Source: Nocardia transvalensis (lineage in GTDB: Bacteria; Actinomycetota; Actinomycetes; Mycobacteriales; Mycobacteriaceae). Taken from it: DNA of 64,000 nt. Location: assembly GCF_015477765.1 (NCBI RefSeq), contig NZ_JADLQQ010000012.1:1-64000 (forward strand). The letters run 5' to 3'. The notes under the pieces were generated by a model that saw only the letters and a program-made list of their open reading frames with translations, ran no database searches and was not told where the DNA came from. Every line of letters begins with the position of its first letter. Positions within the stretch are counted from its first letter, which is position 1. The position numbers and the translations under genes were made by a program. Of this stretch, positions 9,001-16,905 are shown piece by piece.

Positions 9001-12000
9001 TGCGCTCCTAGTACTCCGTGGTCCCGTGTTCCGGCCAGGCCCCGTTCATGCGGTAGCTCCATTGGATCCACGAGGCCGCCATCGTGGTCATGGTGCCCGG
9101 GGGTTGGTACAGCCGGGTGCTTTTGTCGATCACCAGCAGGTAGTTCGCGGTCGGCTGGTGTGGGTCCGTGGTCGACTCGGGGCGGATGAGGTATTCCACG
9201 GTGGTCGGGGTGTCCCGGATGAGGTGTAGGTGTAGGCGGGTGCGGCGGGGGTAGATCTGGCCGCCGGGGATCGGGGTGCCGTGTTGGATTGCCTCGGTGT
9301 ACATCTGGGCGACCGTCGGGACGGGCAGGCTGGGGAATTCGGTGATTACTCGGGTGTGGGCGTCGAGGACCATCTTGGTCAGGCCGATGTGGCGGCCTTG
9401 GCTGATCTCCTCCTCGGACAGGATCGGGTAGATCACCCAGCCGAGGTCGAACGGGTACATCCGGTATTCCCGGCTGGTGCCGAATGCCTCGATCAGATAC
9501 TGCTTCGCTTCGTCCGGGCTCTGAATGGGTTGGGGTGACATGTGGTCTCGCATCCGGTGTGAGGGGTATGGCATGCAGGCTGGCTGCGCGGTCGACGAGG
9601 TGCTCGAATGGGCGGTCGGAGGCGCGCGACATCGTGGGGTCCCACCAGACCGGGCCCTCGGCTCCGCGCGGGTACACGACGAGCACGCCGTGGCCTTCCT
9701 CGATGACCGGTCGGCCGTCGGGGTGGTGGAGCGGTTGGCCGGTGGCGGGGTCTTGGGCGTGGAATCCGACCGCGACTGCGGCCGAGGATCCGGGGCCGAG
9801 TGAGGCGACGAGCTGGTGCAGTTCCTGGAAACCGCGAGATGGGTCGTGGCGACTGAAGGACTGCCAGTCGGCGCCGAGCCAGGTGCTGATGCGAGCGCTG
9901 ACGCCGACTTCGGCGGTGTGGTCGTCGCGGCTGCCGTCGGGCAGGAGATCGGGGTGACGGGGGTGGGAGATCTGGGGGTCGCCGTAGAACGAGGACAGGC
10001 CCGCGACGATGTTGTCGCCGCAGGAGCTGCGGCGGCCGGGGACCTCGGGGCCGCCGTCGTTGATCAGCTGGCCGGCGGGGTGGCTGCGCGGGTCGAACCA
10101 GGTGGCGTAGCGATCGCCCTCGCGCAGTGCGTTCTTGACGTACTCCTGATAAGAGGGATGTTCGAGCGGGGCCAGCTTGCCGGGCCCGGTCTCGCGGGTT
10201 TCCGGCAGACCGCGCAGCGGCGCGTTGGTGTTCGCTTCGGCGATGCGGTCACCGAGATGGCCGATATCGTTGCCGTCCAACCCGATCCCGTGGGCGTGCT
10301 CGGCGGGCAGGCCCAGGTGCTCACGCAGGTGCCGGGCGAGGTCGGCGGGAGAGGAGCCGACCGGCCACGATCCGCGCGCGAGAGTGCCGGTGTGGTCGAC
10401 CGCGGCGTGCAGGTCGGCGTGAGCGGGATTGTCGACGAATTGGACCTCGATCCCGAGCCGATCACCCCACGGCAACCGCTGGTTCGGAGGCACGATATCG
10501 GCTGCGGCGGCCCAGGTGGCCTGGGCGAGCTGCCGCATCTGTGCGTCCGATACCCCGGGGCCTTGGTCCAGATACACGCGGACCACCAGGTCCGAGACCG
10601 GGTTGCCGGATTGGTCGATCGAACGCCGTACCTGGTAGGGCAACTCTGGGCCGGTGAGTCGGTTCGGCCGCTCCGCTGTCGGTTGCCGGTGCGGACCTGA
10701 GGGATACCTGGTCTCGCTTGCCTGCGGACGTGGCGAATCCTGGTGGCTGCCAGGCGAATCCGACTGATGTGGCCGCACCGGAGCGGCGCTGGGAGAACTC
10801 TCGTGTGGTCGGCGAAGCGAGGTGTCCGGGCGTGGCGGGACGGGGCCGTGCTGTGGTTCGCGATGGGGCGGCCGTGCGGAGTCGTGTGTGGCTGCCTGGT
10901 GCGGTGCCGGGGGGTGCGACGGCGTCGGTGTGTGGGGCGGTGCCGCTGGATACACGGACTGATGCGGCTCCGCGATCCGCGGTGCGGGCGCAGGGTGCTG
11001 TGGCAGCGGCTGGTGCGGTGGTGCGGGGGTATGTGTGGTCGGAATGTGCGGTGTGGGCGGCACATTCGTGGGTGCGAGGTGCGGCGCAGGTGTGACCGGT
11101 TGGTGCGGTTGAGCGGAACGTGGTGCCGATGCTGTATGAGGTAGCGGCGGCTCGGGTGCGTGCGGTGCCGGCCGTGGTGACGTGGGCGGGTGTTCCGGCG
11201 GCACAGTCGGATGGCGCGGCGCAGGTGCATGGGGGGTCGCTGGCCGCGGAGGCAGATCCCGCGGCGCTGCCGGGGAGTGATGTGTCGGGGCGTGGGTTGG
11301 CGATGGAATTGATTCTGGAGCCTCGAACGGAGTACGCGGCGATTGCTGGTGCGGAGGAACCGATTCCGATGCTTGTGACGGGTTCCACGGCGAACCCGAC
11401 TCCGGCGCCCGCGAGGGCGCCCACGACGCATGTTGCGTCGGCGGCTCGGATGCAGGTGCCCGCAGTGACGGGTCCAGGGCCGGGAAGTACGGGGATTGTT
11501 CGCGCTGGGGAGCGTGGTGTCCTGCGGGGTGACTGTTTTCGAGATCTTGTTTCTGCCCGTGCGGGGGGAGATCGTGAGTTTCGGCGAAGCGGGGGTTGTC
11601 GAGGTGGGCGAAGCGGGGGTTGTAGATCGGTTCGCCCACCTCGACGGAAAGCAGGTTGCCGTCGGCGTCGAGGATGACTTCACGCGGCCATATGCGGTAG
11701 ATGGTGTCGGCGGAAATGCCTCCGGGGGCGAGGATTTCGGCTTCGTGATGGCTACCGCCGTGTGTGTCGCTGTGGGCGGTGGCGTCGTGGAAGGTGGCGT
11801 CGACGTCGATGCCGTACGGGTGGTAGAGCTCGTGCATGTAGCGGATTTGCCGGAAGGTGCCGTCGGGCAGTGGCGTGAGGCTGCTGTCTGTGTCGAACTT
11901 GTGGTCGCGGACGATGGTGCGTTCCGGGCTTTTCGACAGTGAGACGAACCCGTCGGCTTGGCCGCCACCGGTGTTGCCGACGTGTGCGCCGATGTTGAGG

Positions 12001-14837
12001 TTGCCGGGGTCGCGGGCCGCGAAGCCGGGGCCGAAGATCTCCGGTCCTCGCGAATCCATGCGGAACAGGGCGTTTTTGGCGTCCAGGTATGCGTCGTCGG
12101 CGCTGAGATCGCGCCACACCGGGGTCAGGCCGTCGCCTTCGCGGCCGACGATGATTTTGGTGGGATCGACCGGTGCCACGGCGCTGTCGAGCGCGTGACC
12201 GGGCATAGACCGGGTGAGGTGGCCGGGCAAATCGCCACCGGCGGTGAAGACGTCGGGCTCGGCGTTCGCGTAGTACCGCCGATCCAGAGGATTGCGGAGC
12301 TTGTGGTCCACTACCTCGGTGAGGTAGTGCCGGTCGAGTTGATCGGGCGACTCCCGCAGCGGCGGCGCCTCAACGTTCTTGTAGACGAAGTAAGAGTTGA
12401 TTCCGAGCGTGCCGTCCCGGAGACCGCGTGCTACCTCCTCAGTCGGGATCTTGTGCTTGGTGGCAAATTTCTCCACCCGAGACCAGGCGGGGTGGAGCCA
12501 ATCGACCGGGCGGGTCCAATCGAACGACTGGCCGTCGCCTGGGTCTCTGCCGATATCGGGTGGACCGTCAGATGGCATGAGTCGCGACATATCGACGCGC
12601 GGGCCAGGGGGCGCGGGTTCGTCCGGCCGGTGAACAGGAGGTCGCGCTGCCGTGCCGGATTGCCGACGATCGGGGTCGGGCACGCGTGAGGGGTGATCTG
12701 CGGCCTTCTCGCGAGTCGACGAAGGGACATGGGCGTCACGATCAGCGCCGTGCCGTCCGAGTTGATGCGGGCTCTTCGGTGGAGTGGGATCACCGGGGTT
12801 CGAGCGGCTGCTCAGCGGTTGGCCGTGCAAGGCGGTGGGTTCGGGGCTGTGTCCCGGGGCAGCGGTGTGTGGCTGCTGTTGGCTCGACGCATCGTGGGTT
12901 GGCTTCGCGGCCGCGTCGCGAGGGTTGGGCGTAGGGCTGACGGTTGGGTCACCGGACGAGCCGGAAGCCCGTGTCCGGGTGGCAGTCTCGCCGTCAGGGG
13001 CGCGATGGCCGGGCGCGTGCGGAGAGCCGACCGTATGTTGTGGCCCAGCGGGGGAGTGGTGAGTCGATGGGTGTGGGGTGTCGGGGTGCTGTGGTCCGGC
13101 GGTTGTGTCACGTGCCGGTGTCGTGACCGGCCGATCCGGTGTACCGACACTGCCGGGCACGGGAGGAGTGCCGGTGGGTCGTGGCGGGACCGTGCCGCGA
13201 TCGGACAGAGGTTGGGAGGCAGCGTCGAGACGTTGCGGTGTGCTGCTGGTGGCATCTCGTGGCGCTGCGGTCGCGCGTTCTGGTGTGTCGACATCGCCGG
13301 TTGAGCGAGGCAGATCGGCTGCGCGCTGGGGCGTGGCGCCGCGGTCGGCTGGCGGAGCAACGGATTCGGATCGGTGAGAGGGCTCCGGGCGGTGGGAGAT
13401 ATCGCCGGGTGCCGGTGTGGGGCGTGTCGGTGTTGCGCGATCTCCCGGGGGTGTGGGTCCGTTGGCCGGGGAGGGGTGTGGTGGTGGTGCGGCAGATCGG
13501 TCTGGGAGGGGAGCGGCTGTGCTCGCTGCCGGTGCCTGTGCTGCCGGGCCACGGTCGGATGTCCCGGGCTCACCCGTGCCGACCGCGGATCCGGATCGTG
13601 GATCGGACCCTATGGTGCGGGTATCGGTGGCTTGGCCGGTTGCGGCTTGATCTTGTTGGGGCGCAATCGAAGCTGCGTGTGCAGCGGTGACGGAGGTTTG
13701 TCCAGGGGCGTCCGGGGCGGCGACCGAGGCAGCGGTGGTCGCGGATGCGGCGATCGTGTCCGGGTGTGTTGTGCTGGTTGCGGCTGTATCGGTGAGGATT
13801 GACGACGGTGACGTCGCGGTCGATGGTTGCTCGTGTCCAGTGGTGGATTCGGTGGGGGTGCTCGCGGCGGTAGTGGTATCCGGGTGTGGCGTGTTCTCGG
13901 TGTGCGGTACCCCGGCGGGGGGTTTGAGGTCGTGTCGGCTGATCCCGCCGCCGGCGCCCTCGAGCAGGGAGCTGGGGGTGAGGGGTCCGTCGGAGGTGGC
14001 GGCCCCGGCGACGGCGTTGCCGGCCACGTTGCCGGGGATCTCGGCCACGGCGCGGGCGGCCACACCGGAGACCTTGTTGGATTCGAGGAGATCGGCGACG
14101 GCGTCGCCGCCGATCTTGCCGACCAGGTGCTGGGCGCCGGCGCTGATCGGTGCGGCGACCCCGCCCGCCAAGGCACCCGCGCCGGCGGCTGCGCCCACCG
14201 AACCCCAGTCGACACCGCCCTCGCGGTGACCTTGGGCGATTTCGATGCCCTGCGCGGCCAGATCTGTACCGGCACCAAAGGCCGAACCGAACGCCGCGCC
14301 TGCTGCGACTTGCGTTCCCAGTCGGGTGGTCACCCGCAGCGCGGCGCGCTCAGCAAGAAAGGCTGCGCCTCTCTTCGCGAGGTTCTCGAGCAGCTCCATC
14401 GCGGCCTTGCGGATGACGAATTTGACCGCGGTGGCGGCCGCGGCACCGGCGACCGTCCCGAAACCGGGAATGAAGGTGATGACCAGCGTGCCCAGCGAAA
14501 TGTAGATGGTGAGTTTGGCGTGCTCGATATCGGTGGCGCCGTGTTCGAGTTGTTTGGCGAAGCTGTCGCAGACCGCGATCAGGCCCTCCAGGTCGCTGCC
14601 GTCGCCGCCGGTGATCTCGTGCCAGTAGCTGTCCATCGCGGCGTGGGTCCGGCCGTCGATCGCCGACAACGCCGTGTCCATGGCCGCGTCGGCGGGCTGC
14701 CGCAGCTCTCGTAATGCCTTGGCCATGTCCGACCAGTGCTGGGCCGCTCGGCGCATGGCGTCTTCGTCGCCCTCGGGCCAATGCCCGAGAACGAAATCCA
14801 TCAGGAAGCCGGGAATAGGCGGGCGCCACAGGGTCAC
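6090..14837 (-). CDS. Giant multi-domain T7SS-type polymorphic toxin (2,915 aa)
   Basis: The GTG start follows GAGGAG by 7 bases. Residues 1-110 form a CpnT-like WXG100-like head (HWPEGDEDAMRRAAQHW, SYWHEITGG), followed by a hydrophobic Gly/Ala-rich stretch (about 110-300). Pro-rich linkers lie at about 305-750, 1090-1395 and 1770-2070. Residues 750-1090 resemble cholera-type ADP-ribosyltransferases: FRMDSR (R926), FVSLS (S966, S968) and HHEAEILAPGGI (E1032, E1034). Residues 1400-1765 resemble papain-like glutamine-deamidase toxins: SSCGDN (C1606), EGHGVLVVYP (H1716), WWDP (D1733). Residues 2100-2345 show a nucleotidyltransferase signature: QGSS (G2223-S2225) and DVD (D2233, D2235). Residues 2420-2870 are helical repeats. 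It is probably exported by an ESX system, whose core lies outside the window. Activity is inferred from motifs only. Confidence 0.85.
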   Translation of the reverse strand: MTLWRPPIPGFLMDFVLGHWPEGDEDAMRRAAQHWSDMAKALRELRQPADAAMDTALSAIDGRTHAAMDSYWHEITGGDGSDLEGLIAVCDSFAKQLEHGATDIEHAKLTIYISLGTLVITFIPGFGTVAGAAAATAVKFVIRKAAMELLENLAKRGAAFLAERAALRVTTRLGTQVAAGAAFGSAFGAGTDLAAQGIEIAQGHREGGVDWGSVGAAAGAGALAGGVAAPISAGAQHLVGKIGGDAVADLLESNKVSGVAARAVAEIPGNVAGNAVAGAATSDGPLTPSSLLEGAGGGISRHDLKPPAGVPHTENTPHPDTTTAASTPTESTTGHEQPSTATSPSSILTDTAATSTTHPDTIAASATTAASVAAPDAPGQTSVTAAHAASIAPQQDQAATGQATDTRTIGSDPRSGSAVGTGEPGTSDRGPAAQAPAASTAAPLPDRSAAPPPHPSPANGPTPPGDRATPTRPTPAPGDISHRPEPSHRSESVAPPADRGATPQRAADLPRSTGDVDTPERATAAPRDATSSTPQRLDAASQPLSDRGTVPPRPTGTPPVPGSVGTPDRPVTTPARDTTAGPQHPDTPHPSTHHSPAGPQHTVGSPHAPGHRAPDGETATRTRASGSSGDPTVSPTPNPRDAAAKPTHDASSQQQPHTAAPGHSPEPTALHGQPLSSRSNPGDPTPPKSPHQLGRHGADRDAHVPSSTREKAADHPSRVPDPDRRQSGTAARPPVHRPDEPAPPGPRVDMSRLMPSDGPPDIGRDPGDGQSFDWTRPVDWLHPAWSRVEKFATKHKIPTEEVARGLRDGTLGINSYFVYKNVEAPPLRESPDQLDRHYLTEVVDHKLRNPLDRRYYANAEPDVFTAGGDLPGHLTRSMPGHALDSAVAPVDPTKIIVGREGDGLTPVWRDLSADDAYLDAKNALFRMDSRGPEIFGPGFAARDPGNLNIGAHVGNTGGGQADGFVSLSKSPERTIVRDHKFDTDSSLTPLPDGTFRQIRYMHELYHPYGIDVDATFHDATAHSDTHGGSHHEAEILAPGGISADTIYRIWPREVILDADGNLLSVEVGEPIYNPRFAHLDNPRFAETHDLPPHGQKQDLENSHPAGHHAPQREQSPYFPALDPSLRAPASEPPTQHASWAPSRAPESGSPWNPSQASESVPPHQQSPRTPFEAPESIPSPTHAPTHHSPAAPRDLPPRPATPHAPAPRHPTVPPEHPPTSPRPAPHAPEPPLPHTASAPRSAQPHQPVTPAPHLAPTNVPPTPHIPTTHTPAPPHQPLPQHPAPAPRIAEPHQSVYPAAPPHTPTPSHPPAPHQAATHDSARPPHREPQHGPVPPRPDTSLRRPHESSPSAAPVRPHQSDSPGSHQDSPRPQASETRYPSGPHRQPTAERPNRLTGPELPYQVRRSIDQSGNPVSDLVVRVYLDQGPGVSDAQMRQLAQATWAAAADIVPPNQRLPWGDRLGIEVQFVDNPAHADLHAAVDHTGTLARGSWPVGSSPADLARHLREHLGLPAEHAHGIGLDGNDIGHLGDRIAEANTNAPLRGLPETRETGPGKLAPLEHPSYQEYVKNALREGDRYATWFDPRSHPAGQLINDGGPEVPGRRSSCGDNIVAGLSSFYGDPQISHPRHPDLLPDGSRDDHTAEVGVSARISTWLGADWQSFSRHDPSRGFQELHQLVASLGPGSSAAVAVGFHAQDPATGQPLHHPDGRPVIEEGHGVLVVYPRGAEGPVWWDPTMSRASDRPFEHLVDRAASLHAIPLTPDARPHVTPTHSEPGRSEAVSDRGIRHQPGIPDVPVRPRLGDLPDPVRGGDQPRPPHRPDQDGPRRPHPSNHRIPQPARPDGRPDVHRGNPTRHPDPRRPDLPPPHPPTPTPHPGHPDHRGIPHPPRVDHGPTPADRELPAGDRQKHPAVPTPGHHDHDGGLVDPMELPHERGLAGTRDHGVLGAHRDLPPDLGHLPDDPEAGHGDRPDSPRNDSHSPQRPGFQVPRDHVETPPRQRNNADNSWNAIQRTPEWQQRETLGTPGQRGNSGSSWNAFLQTPEGRHYQSLGTPEYRERSHIDRHPEDRYTWKPTHDHPSLAQPDRFQQPARAWRDAGGHQTYHPEKQALARDAEIVDNVRAKIAKDPDRFALTYTDKEIRALIDQGQRLGLTDRNIADLLHTGSRIKKPIAADNLTRQMHNWAKIVAERGYPYRFENSDHFNMFATDLERALREVGLGDVDPFIQGSSLRKPEADDVDFAIAIDRDRFNEILIDRYDGRIAPKTADGKPGEPMPLRGLGRDEIRELSDRILAAGKTGYTNQALTFANAVRSGIIKSTHDISKGLKQVGKEIKQKYPELNIEDISLVVPGSLFDSSPDLPVVETTDKARAQELIHRLKEARELESQRGHPDSERASSPSKTDNLYRIPGELPSDKPAPAVPERDDLPPTKGDLATERGPELVRDLAEQRANSLEGLESRQRDVVELAVDIANSRLPNIEATLEHNQAREALNRAMSALERGAPLPEVSKDLSLAREHLTTGQRLELESRLTTVRDLELGESARIAERILNIDMHTRDYSVTAQLEVAERQLVDAATQKVLEFREEHLKERNLFVQYNLDRTRQLERDIAQGKVPELADVLQNFDAAEQVIQYEREREARELGKLGLDREHRRLVVQTLEAERARTLGKARDAFKDEIVRQATDRVLAIREPEERARAQFLERVHEQTRELEATVKQGREPDAEYVRQTHDQLQRVIRYERSLESRALEPFGLNPEQARIVTATLEAQRLQTYGRALEVFGREAVRLEHNQIVGSTKALQLTREQVRTLDPKLYQLIRTHDPVSRNHEKGVLIYRVPGRDPVEVPYNSLTRYYADAAKAIERKTPHDQVLTSFLSKLSQGKDPHEVVREPPIEPPHVTRARELDERARIRLRNAPVKETK

Positions 14838-14852
14838 GCGTCTACTCCTCGG

Positions 14853-15179
14853 CTAGACGCGGCGGATCTGGTCGGCGTTGTGTTGATCCTGGACTTGCAC
14901 GGCATTCGCGGAGCCGGTGATCTTGTCGCCGGTCGCTTTCAATTTGTCGGCCAGAATCGCCAGTGCCGCAAGGGCTTCCTTGACACTGCCCGGGCCCTCC
15001 TGCGGATAGTTCTTCTCGAACTGCTTACCGGGCTCATCGGCGCCCCAGCAGCGGCCTTCGGAGTCGATGCCCTGCCGCAGCTTCGTCAGGGCGGTGTTCA
15101 CATCCGCGCCCAGTTGCGCGAACTTCGGCGCTGTCGCACGTAGCCGGTCCGGGTCAGCCCAGAACTGGGTCACAGTCAC
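14853..15179 (-). CDS. WXG100-like ESX protein, toxin partner
   Basis: This 108-residue all-helical protein has the pattern CWGADEPGKQFEKNY in the middle, the WxxDExG form of the WXG turn seen in WXG100 proteins encoded next to CpnT-like toxins. There is no signal peptide. It starts with GTG behind GAGGGAG and ends 15 bases before the toxin start, so the two are co-transcribed and it is a plausible export partner for the toxin head. The flanking helices (ATAPKFAQLGADVNTALTKL; VKEALAALAILADKLKATG) fit the helical hairpin. Confidence 0.8.
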   Translation of the reverse strand: MTVTQFWADPDRLRATAPKFAQLGADVNTALTKLRQGIDSEGRCWGADEPGKQFEKNYPQEGPGSVKEALAALAILADKLKATGDKITGSANAVQVQDQHNADQIRRV

Positions 15180-15258
15180 ACTCCCTCATCAGGTTTCGGC
15201 GCGGTCTTCTACCTTGGACGCAGCAGCAGCGCTGCTGGTTCTACGAATTTCGGTCAGG

Positions 15259-15705
15259 TCAACGCGATTGCTGAGGCGGCGTCTGCGGCGAGTCGGACAG
15301 TTGAGCCTGCAGGTCCCGCAAACTCGGTGCGCCGGGCACCATTTCACTGAGATCGGCCATCCCGTCCGCGATCGATTTCACGGGTTCGAGCACCTTTTCG
15401 CGGGCCTGGGCCGCTGCCTCGACGCCACCGCGGATCGCGGCGTTGAGATCCTCGGTCAGCTGCTGGGGTGTGCTGCGGCGGTAGGCGTCGTCGGCGATGG
15501 TGATCTCGGTGACCATCCCGGACGCATTCACCGTCACCCGCGCCAGCTTGTTCGGAGACGTCGCGTGCACCTTCATCGCCGCCAGCTTGCCGTGGATCTC
15601 ACTCAGCTGACCGATCTCGCGGTCGAAATCCGTTTGAATAGCGTCCAATTCGGACCGCAAGCGAGCGTTGGCCGACCGAATCTGATCCCGCTCCCACTGC
15701 TCCAT
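15259..15705 (-). CDS. YbaB/EbfC-like protein in the ESX operon
   Basis: I chose ATG 15705 (MEQWERDQIRSANARL) because it lies 4 bases after the stop of the gene upstream and begins the recognisable fold. The open frame runs 29 residues further, into that gene. The 148 residues have an N-terminal coiled helix and the block ARVTVNASGMVTEITIAD typical of YbaB/EbfC-type proteins that accompany ESX loci in Nocardia and Streptomyces. These loci copies are small, possibly DNA-binding or chaperone-like, and their role in secretion is not established. The C-terminus is Gln/Pro-rich. Confidence 0.75.
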   Translation of the reverse strand: MEQWERDQIRSANARLRSELDAIQTDFDREIGQLSEIHGKLAAMKVHATSPNKLARVTVNASGMVTEITIADDAYRRSTPQQLTEDLNAAIRGGVEAAAQAREKVLEPVKSIADGMADLSEMVPGAPSLRDLQAQLSDSPQTPPQQSR

Positions 15706-15709
15706 GCGA

Positions 15710-16393
15710 TCAGTTCCCGTCGGAGTTCGGTACGGCATCAGCGCGTTGGAGCTCGGCCCACTCATGCCACCAGTCGAGCAATTGCGAACCACGCACCAGA
15801 GTGAACCTTTCGGCTTCGGGGTTGAGAAGAATATCCATCCGCTCCTGCGGGCACACCTGCTCGAGCACCGTCCGGCCCGAAACCGTCCGCCGCAGCCACG
15901 GATTCACGTCTTTCGGTAGCATGCCCGCAGAGGTGTAGACCTCCAACGCTCTGTCATCGCCGCTAGGGCTGTAGCGCAGCGGCCAGCCCCGCTGCCCCAG
16001 CGCGTCATCGGCGGGCAGAACCATGATGAGCTCGCTGCGACTGAACGCATCGATGAATCGGCCGATATTGTTGAACCCGTACTCGAGCCGCCAGATCACC
16101 AACTCCAACTCGCTTGCGATATCTCGTTGCGCGTATTGCGGAGTGGGCACGAAGTCGGGGTTGAGCCAGGACTCGATCCCTCCGTTGTCGTCGACGAACC
16201 AGCCACCGATCACGTTGGTTTCCCTGAGGGCAGACTTGTCGGCCCTGGGATCCACGAAGTATCGCCGTTCACCCGGATTCGCGCGCGCCCACGCGAAATC
16301 CTCCTCCTTCGGCTCGGGCAGCACCGGGACCCCGGCATGCGGATAGTCGGAGATATGCAGCCCTTCCCCTATATCCCGACTGCTCAGAATCAT
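15710..16393 (-). CDS. T7SS-associated protein with SseB-like C-terminal half
   Basis: In this 227-residue protein, residues 30-85 carry ARANPGERRYFVDP, GGWFVDDNGGIESWLNPDF and NVIGG, the pattern of actinobacterial 'type VII secretion system-associated' proteins. The second half (ELIMVLPADDALGQRGWPLRY; LEQVCPQERMDILLNPE) resembles SseB-type domains. No signal peptide or membrane segment is seen, so it is a cytosolic accessory factor. It is followed at 4 bases by the YbaB-like gene. A gap of about 140 bases separates it from the coiled-coil gene upstream. Confidence 0.65.
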   Translation of the reverse strand: MILSSRDIGEGLHISDYPHAGVPVLPEPKEEDFAWARANPGERRYFVDPRADKSALRETNVIGGWFVDDNGGIESWLNPDFVPTPQYAQRDIASELELVIWRLEYGFNNIGRFIDAFSRSELIMVLPADDALGQRGWPLRYSPSGDDRALEVYTSAGMLPKDVNPWLRRTVSGRTVLEQVCPQERMDILLNPEAERFTLVRGSQLLDWWHEWAELQRADAVPNSDGN

Positions 16394-16536
16394 GGCTGCT
16401 CCCCGTCATTGCCGCAGACCGCGACCGCGTTCCATAGCCGATTCGATAGGATCAACTGTTCAACCCCTCCTTGTGACCAAATGCTTTTGCCGTGCGGGCC
16501 GGCTGCCCACCAAAGCTTTTCCTGCCTACTGAAACA

Positions 16537-16905
16537 TCATTCGGTGAGCCAGGATTTGGGTGGGCCGTAGCCTTGGGCCCTGGCCTCGTCCTCCTCGGTC
16601 CAATCCGACGGCAGTACAGACGTCTGCCTGCTGTGTTCGGCGGCGTGCTCGCGGGCCGCCTTGCGTGCTGCGATTTCGCGCAGCAAGCGGTCGTGTTCGG
16701 CTTGTGTTTCGCGGTCTGCCGTTTGCTCGGGGGCCGGTTGCTGTTGTTGGTCTCTCCGGTTCTGTTCCTTGCGGAGGTCGGCGAACACTTGGGCCCCGTC
16801 GCGGGTCGTTCGTGCGTCGGCTTCGAGAAACTGCTCGCGGAGCGTGCCGGAGGCCGCCCGGTAGTCGGCGAGGATGCGGTCCATCTCGGCCTGGTAGTCC
16901 CTCAT
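16537..16905 (-). CDS. Coiled-coil ESX-operon protein
   Basis: This 122-residue, strongly charged helical protein (AEMDRILADYRAASGTLREQF, read in two helices) has a Gln-rich central stretch and ends with GYGPPKSWLTE. Its ATG overlaps the stop of the 725-residue gene by ATGA, so the two are translated together. No motif identifies it. Size, helicity and position suggest a chaperone or scaffold for the ESX-associated protein upstream, but that is context only. Confidence 0.6.
   Translation of the reverse strand: MRDYQAEMDRILADYRAASGTLREQFLEADARTTRDGAQVFADLRKEQNRRDQQQQPAPEQTADRETQAEHDRLLREIAARKAAREHAAEHSRQTSVLPSDWTEEDEARAQGYGPPKSWLTE

Noticed and set aside
10064..11968. 634-residue minus-strand protein rich in Arg and His
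   Set aside because: It is another reading frame of the Pro-rich part of the toxin gene; the amino-acid bias follows from the GC-rich codons.
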